From positions 1-31,020 of the IMG/VR virus record IMGVR_UViG_3300025087_000245: a stretch of DNA of 31,020 nucleotides. One strand, written 5' to 3'. The position numbers and the translations under genes are program-made. The notes under the pieces were generated by a model. That model did no database searches, had not been told where the DNA came from, and saw nothing but the letters and a program-made list of their open reading frames with translations. This DNA is from a virus. Each line of letters starts with the position of its first letter. Positions within the stretch are counted from its first letter, which is position 1. Positions 7,170 to 12,859 of the stretch are shown here, piece by piece.

Positions 7170-7539
7170 GCGGTATATACTGATAAAGAATTTGCCTGAC
7201 ACAACTGCTGGGACGGTGTTTAAATTAAACAAAAATAACGATTCATATGAAGCTATTAATTCACACGGAAGAATTATTAAATTTTACCAACATGAGATTG
7301 ACAGAAATCCCGAATGGTTTGAATTCATAGACGATCAGTGGAGTCCGAATATAGGAGAAGAATACTTTTATTTTTTAGGACATGGGGATGTTTGTAGAGC
7401 GGAGCGTGGGGAGCTTTACGGTGAAATTGATTTTATGAAATACGGCAACTGCTTCCAAACCAAGGAGCAAGCCGCCGAAGCCGCGCGACGCGTCAAAGAG
7501 ACTTTACTGAAGTACCATGAAGAACTAAACCATGAATGA
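7162..7539 (+). CDS. Conserved phage protein with C-terminal GNCFxTKEQA domain
   Basis: A 125-residue soluble protein. The C-terminal half (EEYFYFLGHGDVCRA, then KYGNCFQTKEQAAEAARRVK) matches a short domain frequently seen at the C-terminus of small phage proteins (YYF...G.V ... GN.F.T.EEA..A). The N-terminal half (AGTVFKLNKNNDSYEAINSH) looks like a small beta domain. The function of the family is unknown. GGGAGG lies upstream of the ATG, which overlaps the previous stop. Confidence 0.75.
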   Translation: MDKRYILIKNLPDTTAGTVFKLNKNNDSYEAINSHGRIIKFYQHEIDRNPEWFEFIDDQWSPNIGEEYFYFLGHGDVCRAERGELYGEIDFMKYGNCFQTKEQAAEAARRVKETLLKYHEELNHE

Positions 7540-7882
7540 ACTACTTGCACATTTAGCTGGGGATTATATTCTCCAAAACGATTGGATGGCTTTAGGTAAA
7601 TATAGATCAAAAGGTATAGCCTTATTACATGGGATCGGATATACCATCCCTTTCTTATTTTTAACAAATGACATATTTTCTCTTTTTATTATAGGCTTTA
7701 CCCATTCAATTATAGATCACTGGAAAATGGCTAACTGGATAGGACAAATTCGTAATTGGAATTTTAAAACTCAAGATGGTTTTTCAGCTGAACGACCAAT
7801 ATGGCTAACAGTTTGGATTGGGATAATCACTGACAATACAATGCACTTATTTATAAATCATATAGTTCTAATGAAGAACTAA
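7532..7882 (+). CDS. DUF3307-like membrane protein
   Basis: A 116-residue membrane protein starting MNELLAHLAGDYILQNDWMA. The N-terminal H-x-x-G-D-Y-x-L-Q pattern, the LLHGIGYTIPFLFL helix and HSIIDHWKMANWI match DUF3307 family proteins, found in bacteria and phages, function unknown. Three to four hydrophobic segments are visible. It overlaps the previous gene by 8 bases without an evident ribosome site of its own beyond the coupled context. Confidence 0.85.
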   Translation: MNELLAHLAGDYILQNDWMALGKYRSKGIALLHGIGYTIPFLFLTNDIFSLFIIGFTHSIIDHWKMANWIGQIRNWNFKTQDGFSAERPIWLTVWIGIITDNTMHLFINHIVLMKN

Positions 7883-7901
7883 ACCAAAAAGGAGAATGAA
7901 A

Positions 7902-8159
7902 ATGCCAATAGATACAACGCCAGATAATGCTGGAATGATTCGCATGCCATCAGAAGATGAAATTCTTGAAAGGAACTTCTCTTATCACGCACCTAAAGGA
8001 AACCAAGCCGAAAGGTACTTAACGATTAGAGAAACTGCTAAAGCCTTAGCCAAATTAATAAATAAAATATGTCCTCCGAGCAGAGAACGATCTCTAGCGA
8101 TGACAAAACTAGAAGAATCGGTTATGTGGGCTAACGCCAGTATTGCAAGAAACGAGTAG
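7902..8159 (+). CDS. Acb2/Tad1-domain protein, putative anti-CBASS/anti-Thoeris nucleotide sponge
   Basis: An 85-residue soluble protein. The segment FSYHAPKGNQAERYLTIRET, then AKALAKLINKICPPSRERSL and a closing helix TKLEESVMWANASIARNE match a very widespread small phage family now grouped with Acb2/Tad1. Characterised members form helical-hairpin oligomers that sequester cyclic oligonucleotide or gcADPR signals so that host CBASS or Thoeris effectors are not activated. Ligand choice cannot be read from sequence. I chose the ATG at 7902 (AAGGAG about 7 bases away); the ATG at 7896 is too close to the site. The family call rests on memory of the motif, and binding here is untested. Confidence 0.75.
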   Translation: MPIDTTPDNAGMIRMPSEDEILERNFSYHAPKGNQAERYLTIRETAKALAKLINKICPPSRERSLAMTKLEESVMWANASIARNE

Positions 8160-8175
8160 ATTAATAAAACGATTT

Positions 8176-8292
8176 GCCAGATGCGGCGTGGATATAGTGA
8201 CACGCAAGATTTTAATAAAATCTATCTTCGAGCTAAAAAGTGTCATTCACTAATAAACAGAAGAATAGTCGGCGCAAACCCGACCTCTGGCG
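8176..8292 (+). ncRNA. tRNA-like RNA with extended variable arm (possible degenerate tRNA)
   Basis: All helices of a class II tRNA can be drawn: acceptor GCCAGA 8176-8181 with TCTGGC 8286-8291 (the seventh pair, T8182/C8285, is mismatched); D stem GCGTG 8186-8190 with CACGC 8201-8205; A8206 at position 26; anticodon stem AGATT 8207-8211 with AATCT 8219-8223 around a seven-base loop TTAATAA (T33, anticodon AAT, A37); variable stem TCTTC 8225-8229 with GAAGA 8260-8264, holding an inner AGTG/CACT hairpin; T stem GTCGG 8268-8272 with CCGAC 8280-8284 and seven-base loop CGCAAAC. Unusual points: a 44-base variable region, no GG in the D loop, CGC instead of TTC in the T loop, and no encoded CCA. 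A 38-codon ORF (8181-8297) overlaps but lacks a ribosome site. Confidence 0.5.
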
Positions 8293-8322
8293 GTTAGTTT
8301 TTTATTGGAGGAGGAATAAAAA

Positions 8323-8514
8323 ATGATAGTAATAAATGGAGTACTAATCGTTGTTTCTACAATTGGATATTGCGCATGGCTCTATTGTGTAAGTCAAATA
8401 GAACCTAACATAATCACAAAGATGTTAGTTTGTATAGGATTTGGGCTTTGTTATGGAACATGCCTAGTTGTGTGGATTAAAGAAATTGTGAAAGAAAAGA
8501 AACGTCAAAAATAA
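8323..8514 (+). CDS. Small two-helix membrane protein
   Basis: A 63-residue protein with two hydrophobic helices (VINGVLIVVSTIGYCAWLYC and MLVCIGFGLCYGTCLVVWI) joined by a short polar turn and ending in a basic tail (KEIVKEKKRQK). The ribosome site GGAGGAGG is very strong. The size and topology resemble class II holins, but it lies in the early arm away from the endolysin, so I do not call it one. Confidence 0.65.
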   Translation: MIVINGVLIVVSTIGYCAWLYCVSQIEPNIITKMLVCIGFGLCYGTCLVVWIKEIVKEKKRQK

Positions 8515-8525
8515 ATGGTGGATAA

Positions 8526-8699
8526 ATGAGAATAGAAGCAGAATCGCTGTATATAATAAAATTAAATGCGTTTGAAAGAACTTTAACTACTCTATATGAA
8601 GGATGTCCCAATGAACAAAAAGAGCCAATATCTGTTCAGGCTAGAGCAATTATCTTCGCCGCTTGCGTCATAACTGAAGCTATACACAATTCTAAATGA
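8526..8699 (+). CDS. Small hypothetical protein at the end of the + strand arm
   Basis: A 57-residue ORF (starting MRIEAESLYIIKLNAFERTL) that begins 11 bases after the previous stop with a weak GGTGG site. It is predicted helical and soluble. No family is recognised. It ends three bases before the convergent late-strand gene, and no terminator hairpin is seen between them. Confidence 0.55.
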   Translation: MRIEAESLYIIKLNAFERTLTTLYEGCPNEQKEPISVQARAIIFAACVITEAIHNSK

Positions 8700-8702
8700 A
8701 AA

Positions 8703-9161
8703 TTAAAATCTAAACTCCAATCCACTATAAAATCCGTATTCAAACTTCTTTTCATCAAAGTTATGTCCTGTAAATAGTCCTATATTTACTTTATCCCAAA
8801 ACTTCTGAGCTGTTTTAGGAACAAATAAGTTTGAATATTCTGTGAAAGTTGGGAAAGATAGAGCAATAAGTCTATCAATATGAATAGACCCGCCAAGAAC
8901 GCCTGTCCCTACCTTTTTTGCGTCAAAAGGAGTAACAAACCCAGCGTCTAACGTTAAAAATCTATACTCTACAAAAGGAGTAATAACCCCGCCTTTAGAA
9001 TCTCTGTTCTCAATAGAGAAGAAATATGCAGGTGTAGCTGATTCTAAAATTGTTAGTTTGGTTTGTTGACCAACATCGTTAAACAAGTCTCTGAAAGAAT
9101 ACGAATACCCAGCAGACACAATTCCTAAAAATAAACCTAACACTAATACCAGTTTTTTCAT
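8703..9161 (-). CDS. Putative outer-membrane beta-barrel or exported protein
   Basis: A 152-residue protein with a Sec signal peptide (MKKLVLVLGLFLGIVSAGYS) behind a good AAAGGAG site. The mature part has alternating hydrophobic beta strands (TPFVEYRFLTLDAGFVTP, NIGLFTGHNF, YGFYSGLEFRF) and ends in Phe, the C-terminal aromatic signature of outer-membrane barrels. Its size fits an eight-stranded barrel. It is the last gene of the late arm, after the lysis genes. A role in changing the host surface or blocking superinfection is inference. If the barrel reading is right, the host is Gram-negative. Confidence 0.65.
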   Translation of the reverse strand: MKKLVLVLGLFLGIVSAGYSYSFRDLFNDVGQQTKLTILESATPAYFFSIENRDSKGGVITPFVEYRFLTLDAGFVTPFDAKKVGTGVLGGSIHIDRLIALSFPTFTEYSNLFVPKTAQKFWDKVNIGLFTGHNFDEKKFEYGFYSGLEFRF

Positions 9162-9223
9162 ATAATCTCCTTTATTTTTAATATTGTTCTATTATTTAAA
9201 TATTTATGTAACATATAGTTTGC

Positions 9224-9412
9224 TTACTGTAACGGTTTTCCTATACCATCTCTTAAAGCGTATAGACCTAATCCAGCCAACACTTCATAAATCCATGGAG
9301 GAACAATTACTGGATGTCCAATAGCTGTAGATATAGGTTGAATAGCTCCTAAAACCACGCCAACGATTGCCACCCAAAACGTTTTACTTTGAAACTTACT
9401 TTTTTCTTCCAT
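9224..9412 (-). CDS. Holin-like small membrane protein
   Basis: A 62-residue protein starting MEEKSKFQSKTFWVAIVGVV, with one clear membrane helix and a second weaker one (WIYEVLAGLGLYALRDGI). The charged start followed by S-K-T-x-W-x-A-I-V-G is common in phage holin-like proteins near endolysins. I chose the ATG at 9412 because AAAGGATGG lies upstream; the frame stays open to an ATG at 9535 (41 extra residues) that lacks a ribosome site. It is encoded just downstream of the endolysin, supporting a lysis role that is not proven. Confidence 0.65.
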   Translation of the reverse strand: MEEKSKFQSKTFWVAIVGVVLGAIQPISTAIGHPVIVPPWIYEVLAGLGLYALRDGIGKPLQ

Positions 9413-9550
9413 ATTATCACCATCCTTTAATATTTTGTCTAGTTCATTCTTTGTTTTCAGTATAAACAATTTTCTCCTGAATCCGTCCTTCGGAATTCCT
9501 TTCAGTATCCATAAAATCATTTTTGCTTTTATCATATCTAAAAATTATAG

Positions 9551-9997
9551 TCATATTAATCTTGGGTGACTCCGTATCCCACAATAATTATTGAATCCCA
9601 TCCATTTTGATAGAGGACGTAAAATTACTTTTCCAGTTTCAAAGCTGCATTTAGGGTCATACCCTCTACACTCAATCACTGTATCTTTATCGTATATCAT
9701 TCCGCTATGATAAATTTGACCTGATTTTCCTCCTCTACCAAAAAATACCAAGTCTCCAATATCATACGTTGATACAGGAACAGTAAAATCAAATTGGTTT
9801 TGGCTGCCATCAGGCATTTTTAGTCCTATATGATTATAAATTCCTTCTACAATTTCAGAACAATCTAAAAATTCTGGGATATTCTTAAAATTTTTCCATT
9901 CATATCCATATTCATAAAGAATACCTATCAATTTACTAGAAAACATAACTAGCTTTTCTCTGATTGCTCTTTTTTCTAAAGACGTAAAATCTTCCAT
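9551..9997 (-). CDS. NlpC/P60-type endolysin (peptidoglycan hydrolase)
   Basis: A 148-residue protein with the NlpC/P60 cysteine peptidase layout: LDCSEIVEGIYNHIG with the nucleophile Cys at about 44, a GDLVFFGRGGK turn, the catalytic His in IYHSGMIYD, then VIECRG and a C-terminal SKWMGFNNYCGIRSHPRLI. Such enzymes cut peptide bonds in peptidoglycan. No signal peptide is present, so release would need a holin. Its ATG follows the stop of the small hydrophobic ORF at 9998 directly. The last 42 residues are duplicated as a separate ORF at 10137-10265. Confidence 0.85.
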   Translation of the reverse strand: MEDFTSLEKRAIREKLVMFSSKLIGILYEYGYEWKNFKNIPEFLDCSEIVEGIYNHIGLKMPDGSQNQFDFTVPVSTYDIGDLVFFGRGGKSGQIYHSGMIYDKDTVIECRGYDPKCSFETGKVILRPLSKWMGFNNYCGIRSHPRLI

Positions 9998-10066
9998 TCA
10001 TTTACCATCCCCATACAAAAAATAAGTTGCTACTCCAGCTAAAAAAATAACTAAAAGCATACTCAT
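9998..10066 (-). CDS. 22-residue hydrophobic peptide in the lysis cassette
   Basis: A tiny ORF starting MSMLLVIFLAGVATYFLYGD, essentially one membrane helix with a short polar tail. It starts inside the stop of the ORF at 10063 (ATGA overlap) and its stop abuts the endolysin ATG. It is too small for statistical support; the tight coupling argues for translation. It may be a pinholin-like or regulatory peptide. Confidence 0.4.
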   Translation of the reverse strand: MSMLLVIFLAGVATYFLYGDGK

Positions 10067-10140
10067 TGCAGTTTGTAAAACTCTTCAATAAAAAATGCGG
10101 CTAATAAACCTATAGTAATAATACAAAAAGTTATAATCAT
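10063..10140 (-). CDS. 25-residue hydrophobic peptide in the lysis cassette
   Basis: A tiny ORF starting MIITFCIITIGLLAAFFIEE, one predicted membrane helix and a short charged tail. Both ends overlap neighbouring ORFs by ATGA junctions, so it would be translated by coupling; no separate ribosome site is seen. Its function is unknown; its position suggests a lysis accessory peptide. Confidence 0.4.
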   Translation of the reverse strand: MIITFCIITIGLLAAFFIEEFYKLQ

Positions 10141-10265
10141 AATAGATTTGGATGGCTTCGGATTCCGCAAAAGTTATTATGTCCCATCCATTTCGCCAGA
10201 GGACAAAAAATAACTTTCTCCGTCTCAAAAACAGCTACGGTGTCAAAAGCTCTAACCTCTATCAT
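10137..10265 (-). CDS. Duplicated C-terminal fragment of the endolysin (42 residues)
   Basis: The ORF starts one base after the stop of the upstream gene, with GAGG as a possible ribosome site, and aligns without gaps to the last 42 residues of the endolysin at 9551: 26 of 42 positions are identical, including KWMG-NN-CGIRSHP. The DNA is also visibly related. It lacks the catalytic Cys and His, so it cannot be an active hydrolase. Either it is a remnant of gene duplication or it is kept as a small peptide; its intact frame and overlap with the following ORF favour translation. Confidence 0.65.
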   Translation of the reverse strand: MIEVRAFDTVAVFETEKVIFCPLAKWMGHNNFCGIRSHPNLL

Positions 10266-10266
10266 T

Positions 10267-10500
10267 TTAATCCTCATCCTCTGAATTTTTAGAAATTTGT
10301 TCTTCTTTTTTTATCCATAATTTACATTGTCCATAACGTGAAAAAATATTGCCATCACCATTGGCATAATAACTTGTTTGTCCTTCGCTTTCTTTTTCAT
10401 ACTTTGTACAAAATATCTGAACAGTGTCAAAGAATTTCATTAGTTCTGAAACATGATTTTCAATAATTTTATGCCTTCCTTCTCTTTGAGTATCTTTCAT
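10267..10500 (-). CDS. Conserved small phage protein next to lysis genes
   Basis: A 77-residue protein with the pattern FFDTVQIFCTKY ... GQTSYYANGDGNIFSRYGQC, which matches a small phage family (V-Q-I-F ... G-x-G-N-x-x-x-R-x-G-Q) of unknown function often found in the lysis region. It is soluble with a highly charged tail. It starts directly after the stop of the upstream gene and ends one base before the duplicated endolysin fragment. Confidence 0.7.
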   Translation of the reverse strand: MKDTQREGRHKIIENHVSELMKFFDTVQIFCTKYEKESEGQTSYYANGDGNIFSRYGQCKLWIKKEEQISKNSEDED

Positions 10501-10860
10501 CTAGTTTCTTCTCTCAATCATCATGTTTTTTATATCGCTAATCATCTGATAAATGTTCTTAATGTCGTCCTTAATTTCTTTGTTCCCTTCTCGAATAAAT
10601 TCGTTATTAAGCTGGTTATCCTTCTTTAGAACCGCCAAATCCGCTACTCTATCCGTTGAATCTTTTAAATGTTGCTGCAATATAGGAACTAAATCTTGCA
10701 CTTTGCTAAGTTCTCCCTTCAACTCCACTATTTTTATATCTAATTGTCTGCAAGAAACATAAGTCCCTCTCCACATTTTGTAGAGTTTCGGGACATTTTG
10801 AATACTGATGTATAAAAAGAATCCTGACCATCCTAGCTTATTAAAAATAAGATCATCCAC
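10501..10860 (-). CDS. Membrane-anchored coiled-coil protein (spanin-like layout)
   Basis: A 119-residue protein with one N-terminal hydrophobic segment (WSGFFLYISIQNV) followed by a long charged helical region (ELKGELSKVQDLVPILQQHL and onward) with heptad spacing. A short cytoplasmic start, one membrane helix and a periplasmic coiled coil resemble inner-membrane spanins, but the outer-membrane partner is not identified, so this is only a suggestion. Its stop abuts the ATG of the next gene. Confidence 0.6.
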   Translation of the reverse strand: MDDLIFNKLGWSGFFLYISIQNVPKLYKMWRGTYVSCRQLDIKIVELKGELSKVQDLVPILQQHLKDSTDRVADLAVLKKDNQLNNEFIREGNKEIKDDIKNIYQMISDIKNMMIERRN

Positions 10861-10886
10861 ATTGTGTATAAATAAGTATTACAGTC

Positions 10887-11291
10887 TCATTGCAAAGATA
10901 AATATTCATTTTCCAGTAAATCTAATTCTTTTTTTATGGAATCAGTTGTAGTTCCTACGGAAAAACCATCTTTAATGTCCAACAAAGAATTGAACATTTG
11001 TTCCTTTAACTTTCTTCTTAGAATTCTTATTTCGTTTTTCCTAATATCGTTTTTTTCTGAAATGCTTTTATCTACAATACTTTCATCGGCTAAGTTAATT
11101 TTTTTGTTTTGAATATTATTTATTTTTTCGTCTGGTACATAAATTTTAACGCAATCTGTTGGTATGTTGACTTCATATCCACCAACAGTGGCTTGTAAAA
11201 TTTTTCCAGTTCCTTTATTAAAAACAATAGTCCCAGAAAATAAACTGTCTGTAATGCTAAATAAAAACAAAAATAATATTAATTTTTTCAT
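10887..11291 (-). CDS. Exported hypothetical protein
   Basis: A 134-residue protein with a Sec signal peptide (MKKLILFLFLFSITDSLFSG). The mature part begins with a small beta region (TIVFNKGTGKILQATVGGYE) and ends in a charged helical segment rich in Lys, Glu and Ile. AGGAG lies five bases before the ATG at 11291; an in-frame GTG at 11297 is too close. The frame overlaps the fiber gene stop. It could be a fiber chaperone or an envelope protein; no family is recognised. Confidence 0.65.
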   Translation of the reverse strand: MKKLILFLFLFSITDSLFSGTIVFNKGTGKILQATVGGYEVNIPTDCVKIYVPDEKINNIQNKKINLADESIVDKSISEKNDIRKNEIRILRRKLKEQMFNSLLDIKDGFSVGTTTDSIKKELDLLENEYLSLQ

Positions 11292-11293
11292 AA

Positions 11294-12847
11294 TCACTCC
11301 TCATATGATTGAAGCCAAACAAAAGCCTCTCCTGTCGCATTGTCTTCTCTATATTTAAAAGTTCTATTAGCATTAACCGCTCTGCTAAAATCAAACTTTA
11401 TAGATCCCACATTGGACAGATTGTTCCCAAACTGATATTCGCCAGCGTCGCTCGCAACAATAATATCGGCAGGTCTAAATGACCATCTAAAGCCAGATCC
11501 AGCACCTGACCCATTACATTCAATTTTATACGCGCCTGGAGGTACTTGGTTCTCCATATTCAAAAGTGTTTCTCCAGACAAATCTGCTGCATAAAAAAGT
11601 TGAATAGCTGTAAAATAATAAACGATATGACCAATTTTGTAAGTAGGCACAATATTTGATGAGCTATTATTCCTAACATGACCTATAAATCGCCATTTAG
11701 TATAACCACTTGGCATTGTTGGCCCTATCAATATAGATACATCTGCGCTACTAGCAATTACGCTCATTGTACTCCCATTAGATATTGCAAATAGTTTATA
11801 CCATGTACTTGCAGCTTCGGATCCTGTATCTAATCCTCCATCTCCATTTATATTTAAAAAACACGATGTTGCTATATTTGCATAATAATCGGACATAATA
11901 TTCATACCTAAAGATGTGATTACTATTTCATTTGTTCCAGAGCCATTGGTTGTAATGACTAAATTGTACATGATAGAACCTGTAGAAGCAGATGCAGGCA
12001 CAGAAAAAGCGCCTGTCCCATCAAGAAATTGAGTAGAAACATTAGAGAGTTTTGGTAAAAACCCGTGTCTTACTGTAGTAGCATTATTAGTTGTATTATC
12101 CGCTAACGTTATTTCTGATTCTATTATAGAAGCTCCTAATTTTGTCACAGAAGATGGATCCATATCTGCGTCGTCAATAAATCCATCAGACTGAGACTGC
12201 AACAACTGGCTCGCCCCGTTAAACGCATTCCCCTGCTTTGTCACAGATGACGGATCCACATCTGCGTCGTCAATAAATCCATCAGACTGAGACTGCAACA
12301 ACTGGCTAGCTCCGTTAAACGCATTCCCCTGCTTTGTCACAGATGACGGATCCACATCTGCGTCCTCAATGAATCCATCAGACCCTGTCTGCAATAGTTG
12401 ACTAGCTCCGTTAAACGCATTCGCTTGTAGTGTGACAGAAGAAGAATTCTGACGAGCATTAGGAATTGTTCCTAAGGTTAAATTAGTTGCATTTAAAGCT
12501 GTAAGTGTGCTGCCAACACCAACAAAACCAGTAGAAGATGTAAGTGTGCCATAAGAAGTAGCAGAAGACAATGTAATAATCTGTAGACCATCAGTTAGTT
12601 GACCTCTTTTTGTTACGCTTGACGGGTCTACATCCGCGTCGTCAATTAATCCATTGCCATCAGCCTGCAACAGCTGGTTCGCTCCGTTAAATGTATTTGC
12701 TTGTAATGTAACAGAAGAAGAATCTAGCCTTTCATTAGGCAAAATACCAGTATTAAGATTTGCAGCACTGTTTCTAAACAAATGAGTTGCGTGTCCTAAA
12801 TTATAAAAACATACTAGAACAAATCCAGTTAATACTATTTTTTTCAA
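11294..12847 (-). CDS. Tail fiber / receptor-binding-like protein with internal repeats and a signal peptide
   Basis: About 517 residues. The N-terminal half is built of repeats of the type SSSVTLQANTFNGANQLLQ, then DGFIDDADVDPSSVTK, the kind found in phage fibers. The C-terminal half contains a globular phage-tail type domain (ASTWYKLFAISNGSTMSV, then PSGYTKWRFIGHVR) that probably contacts receptors. Unusually, the protein starts with a convincing Sec signal peptide (MKKIVLTGFVLVCFYNLGHA). I chose the TTG at 12847 because AGGAGGTGAT, a near-perfect Shine-Dalgarno site, lies before it; a GTG at 12856 overlaps that site. It may be a fiber or a non-virion exported adhesin. Confidence 0.75.
   Translation of the reverse strand: MKKIVLTGFVLVCFYNLGHATHLFRNSAANLNTGILPNERLDSSSVTLQANTFNGANQLLQADGNGLIDDADVDPSSVTKRGQLTDGLQIITLSSATSYGTLTSSTGFVGVGSTLTALNATNLTLGTIPNARQNSSSVTLQANAFNGASQLLQTGSDGFIEDADVDPSSVTKQGNAFNGASQLLQSQSDGFIDDADVDPSSVTKQGNAFNGASQLLQSQSDGFIDDADMDPSSVTKLGASIIESEITLADNTTNNATTVRHGFLPKLSNVSTQFLDGTGAFSVPASASTGSIMYNLVITTNGSGTNEIVITSLGMNIMSDYYANIATSCFLNINGDGGLDTGSEAASTWYKLFAISNGSTMSVIASSADVSILIGPTMPSGYTKWRFIGHVRNNSSSNIVPTYKIGHIVYYFTAIQLFYAADLSGETLLNMENQVPPGAYKIECNGSGAGSGFRWSFRPADIIVASDAGEYQFGNNLSNVGSIKFDFSRAVNANRTFKYREDNATGEAFVWLQSYEE
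12145..12432 (-). repeat. Three 96-bp tandem repeats in the fiber gene
   Basis: GTCACAGA recurs at 12145, 12241 and 12337, giving an exact 96-bp period (32 residues). Two units are nearly identical and the outer ones have diverged; a further degenerate copy lies at about 12618-12720. The frame is kept, so unit gain or loss would lengthen or shorten the fiber shaft. Confidence 0.9.
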
Positions 12848-12859
12848 TTCTATCACCTC

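Noticed and set aside
8181-8297. 38-codon ORF over the tRNA-like region
   Set aside because: It has no ribosome site, and its ending (VGANPTSGG) is what translation of a tRNA T-arm and acceptor commonly looks like. RNA structure explains the sequence better.
8323-8514. Holin
   Set aside because: The two-helix topology fits, but it lies on the early strand away from the endolysin, and many small phage membrane proteins look alike.
9413-9535. Extended N-terminus of the holin-like gene
   Set aside because: The frame is open, but the ATG at 9535 lacks a ribosome site while the one at 9412 has AAAGGATGG.
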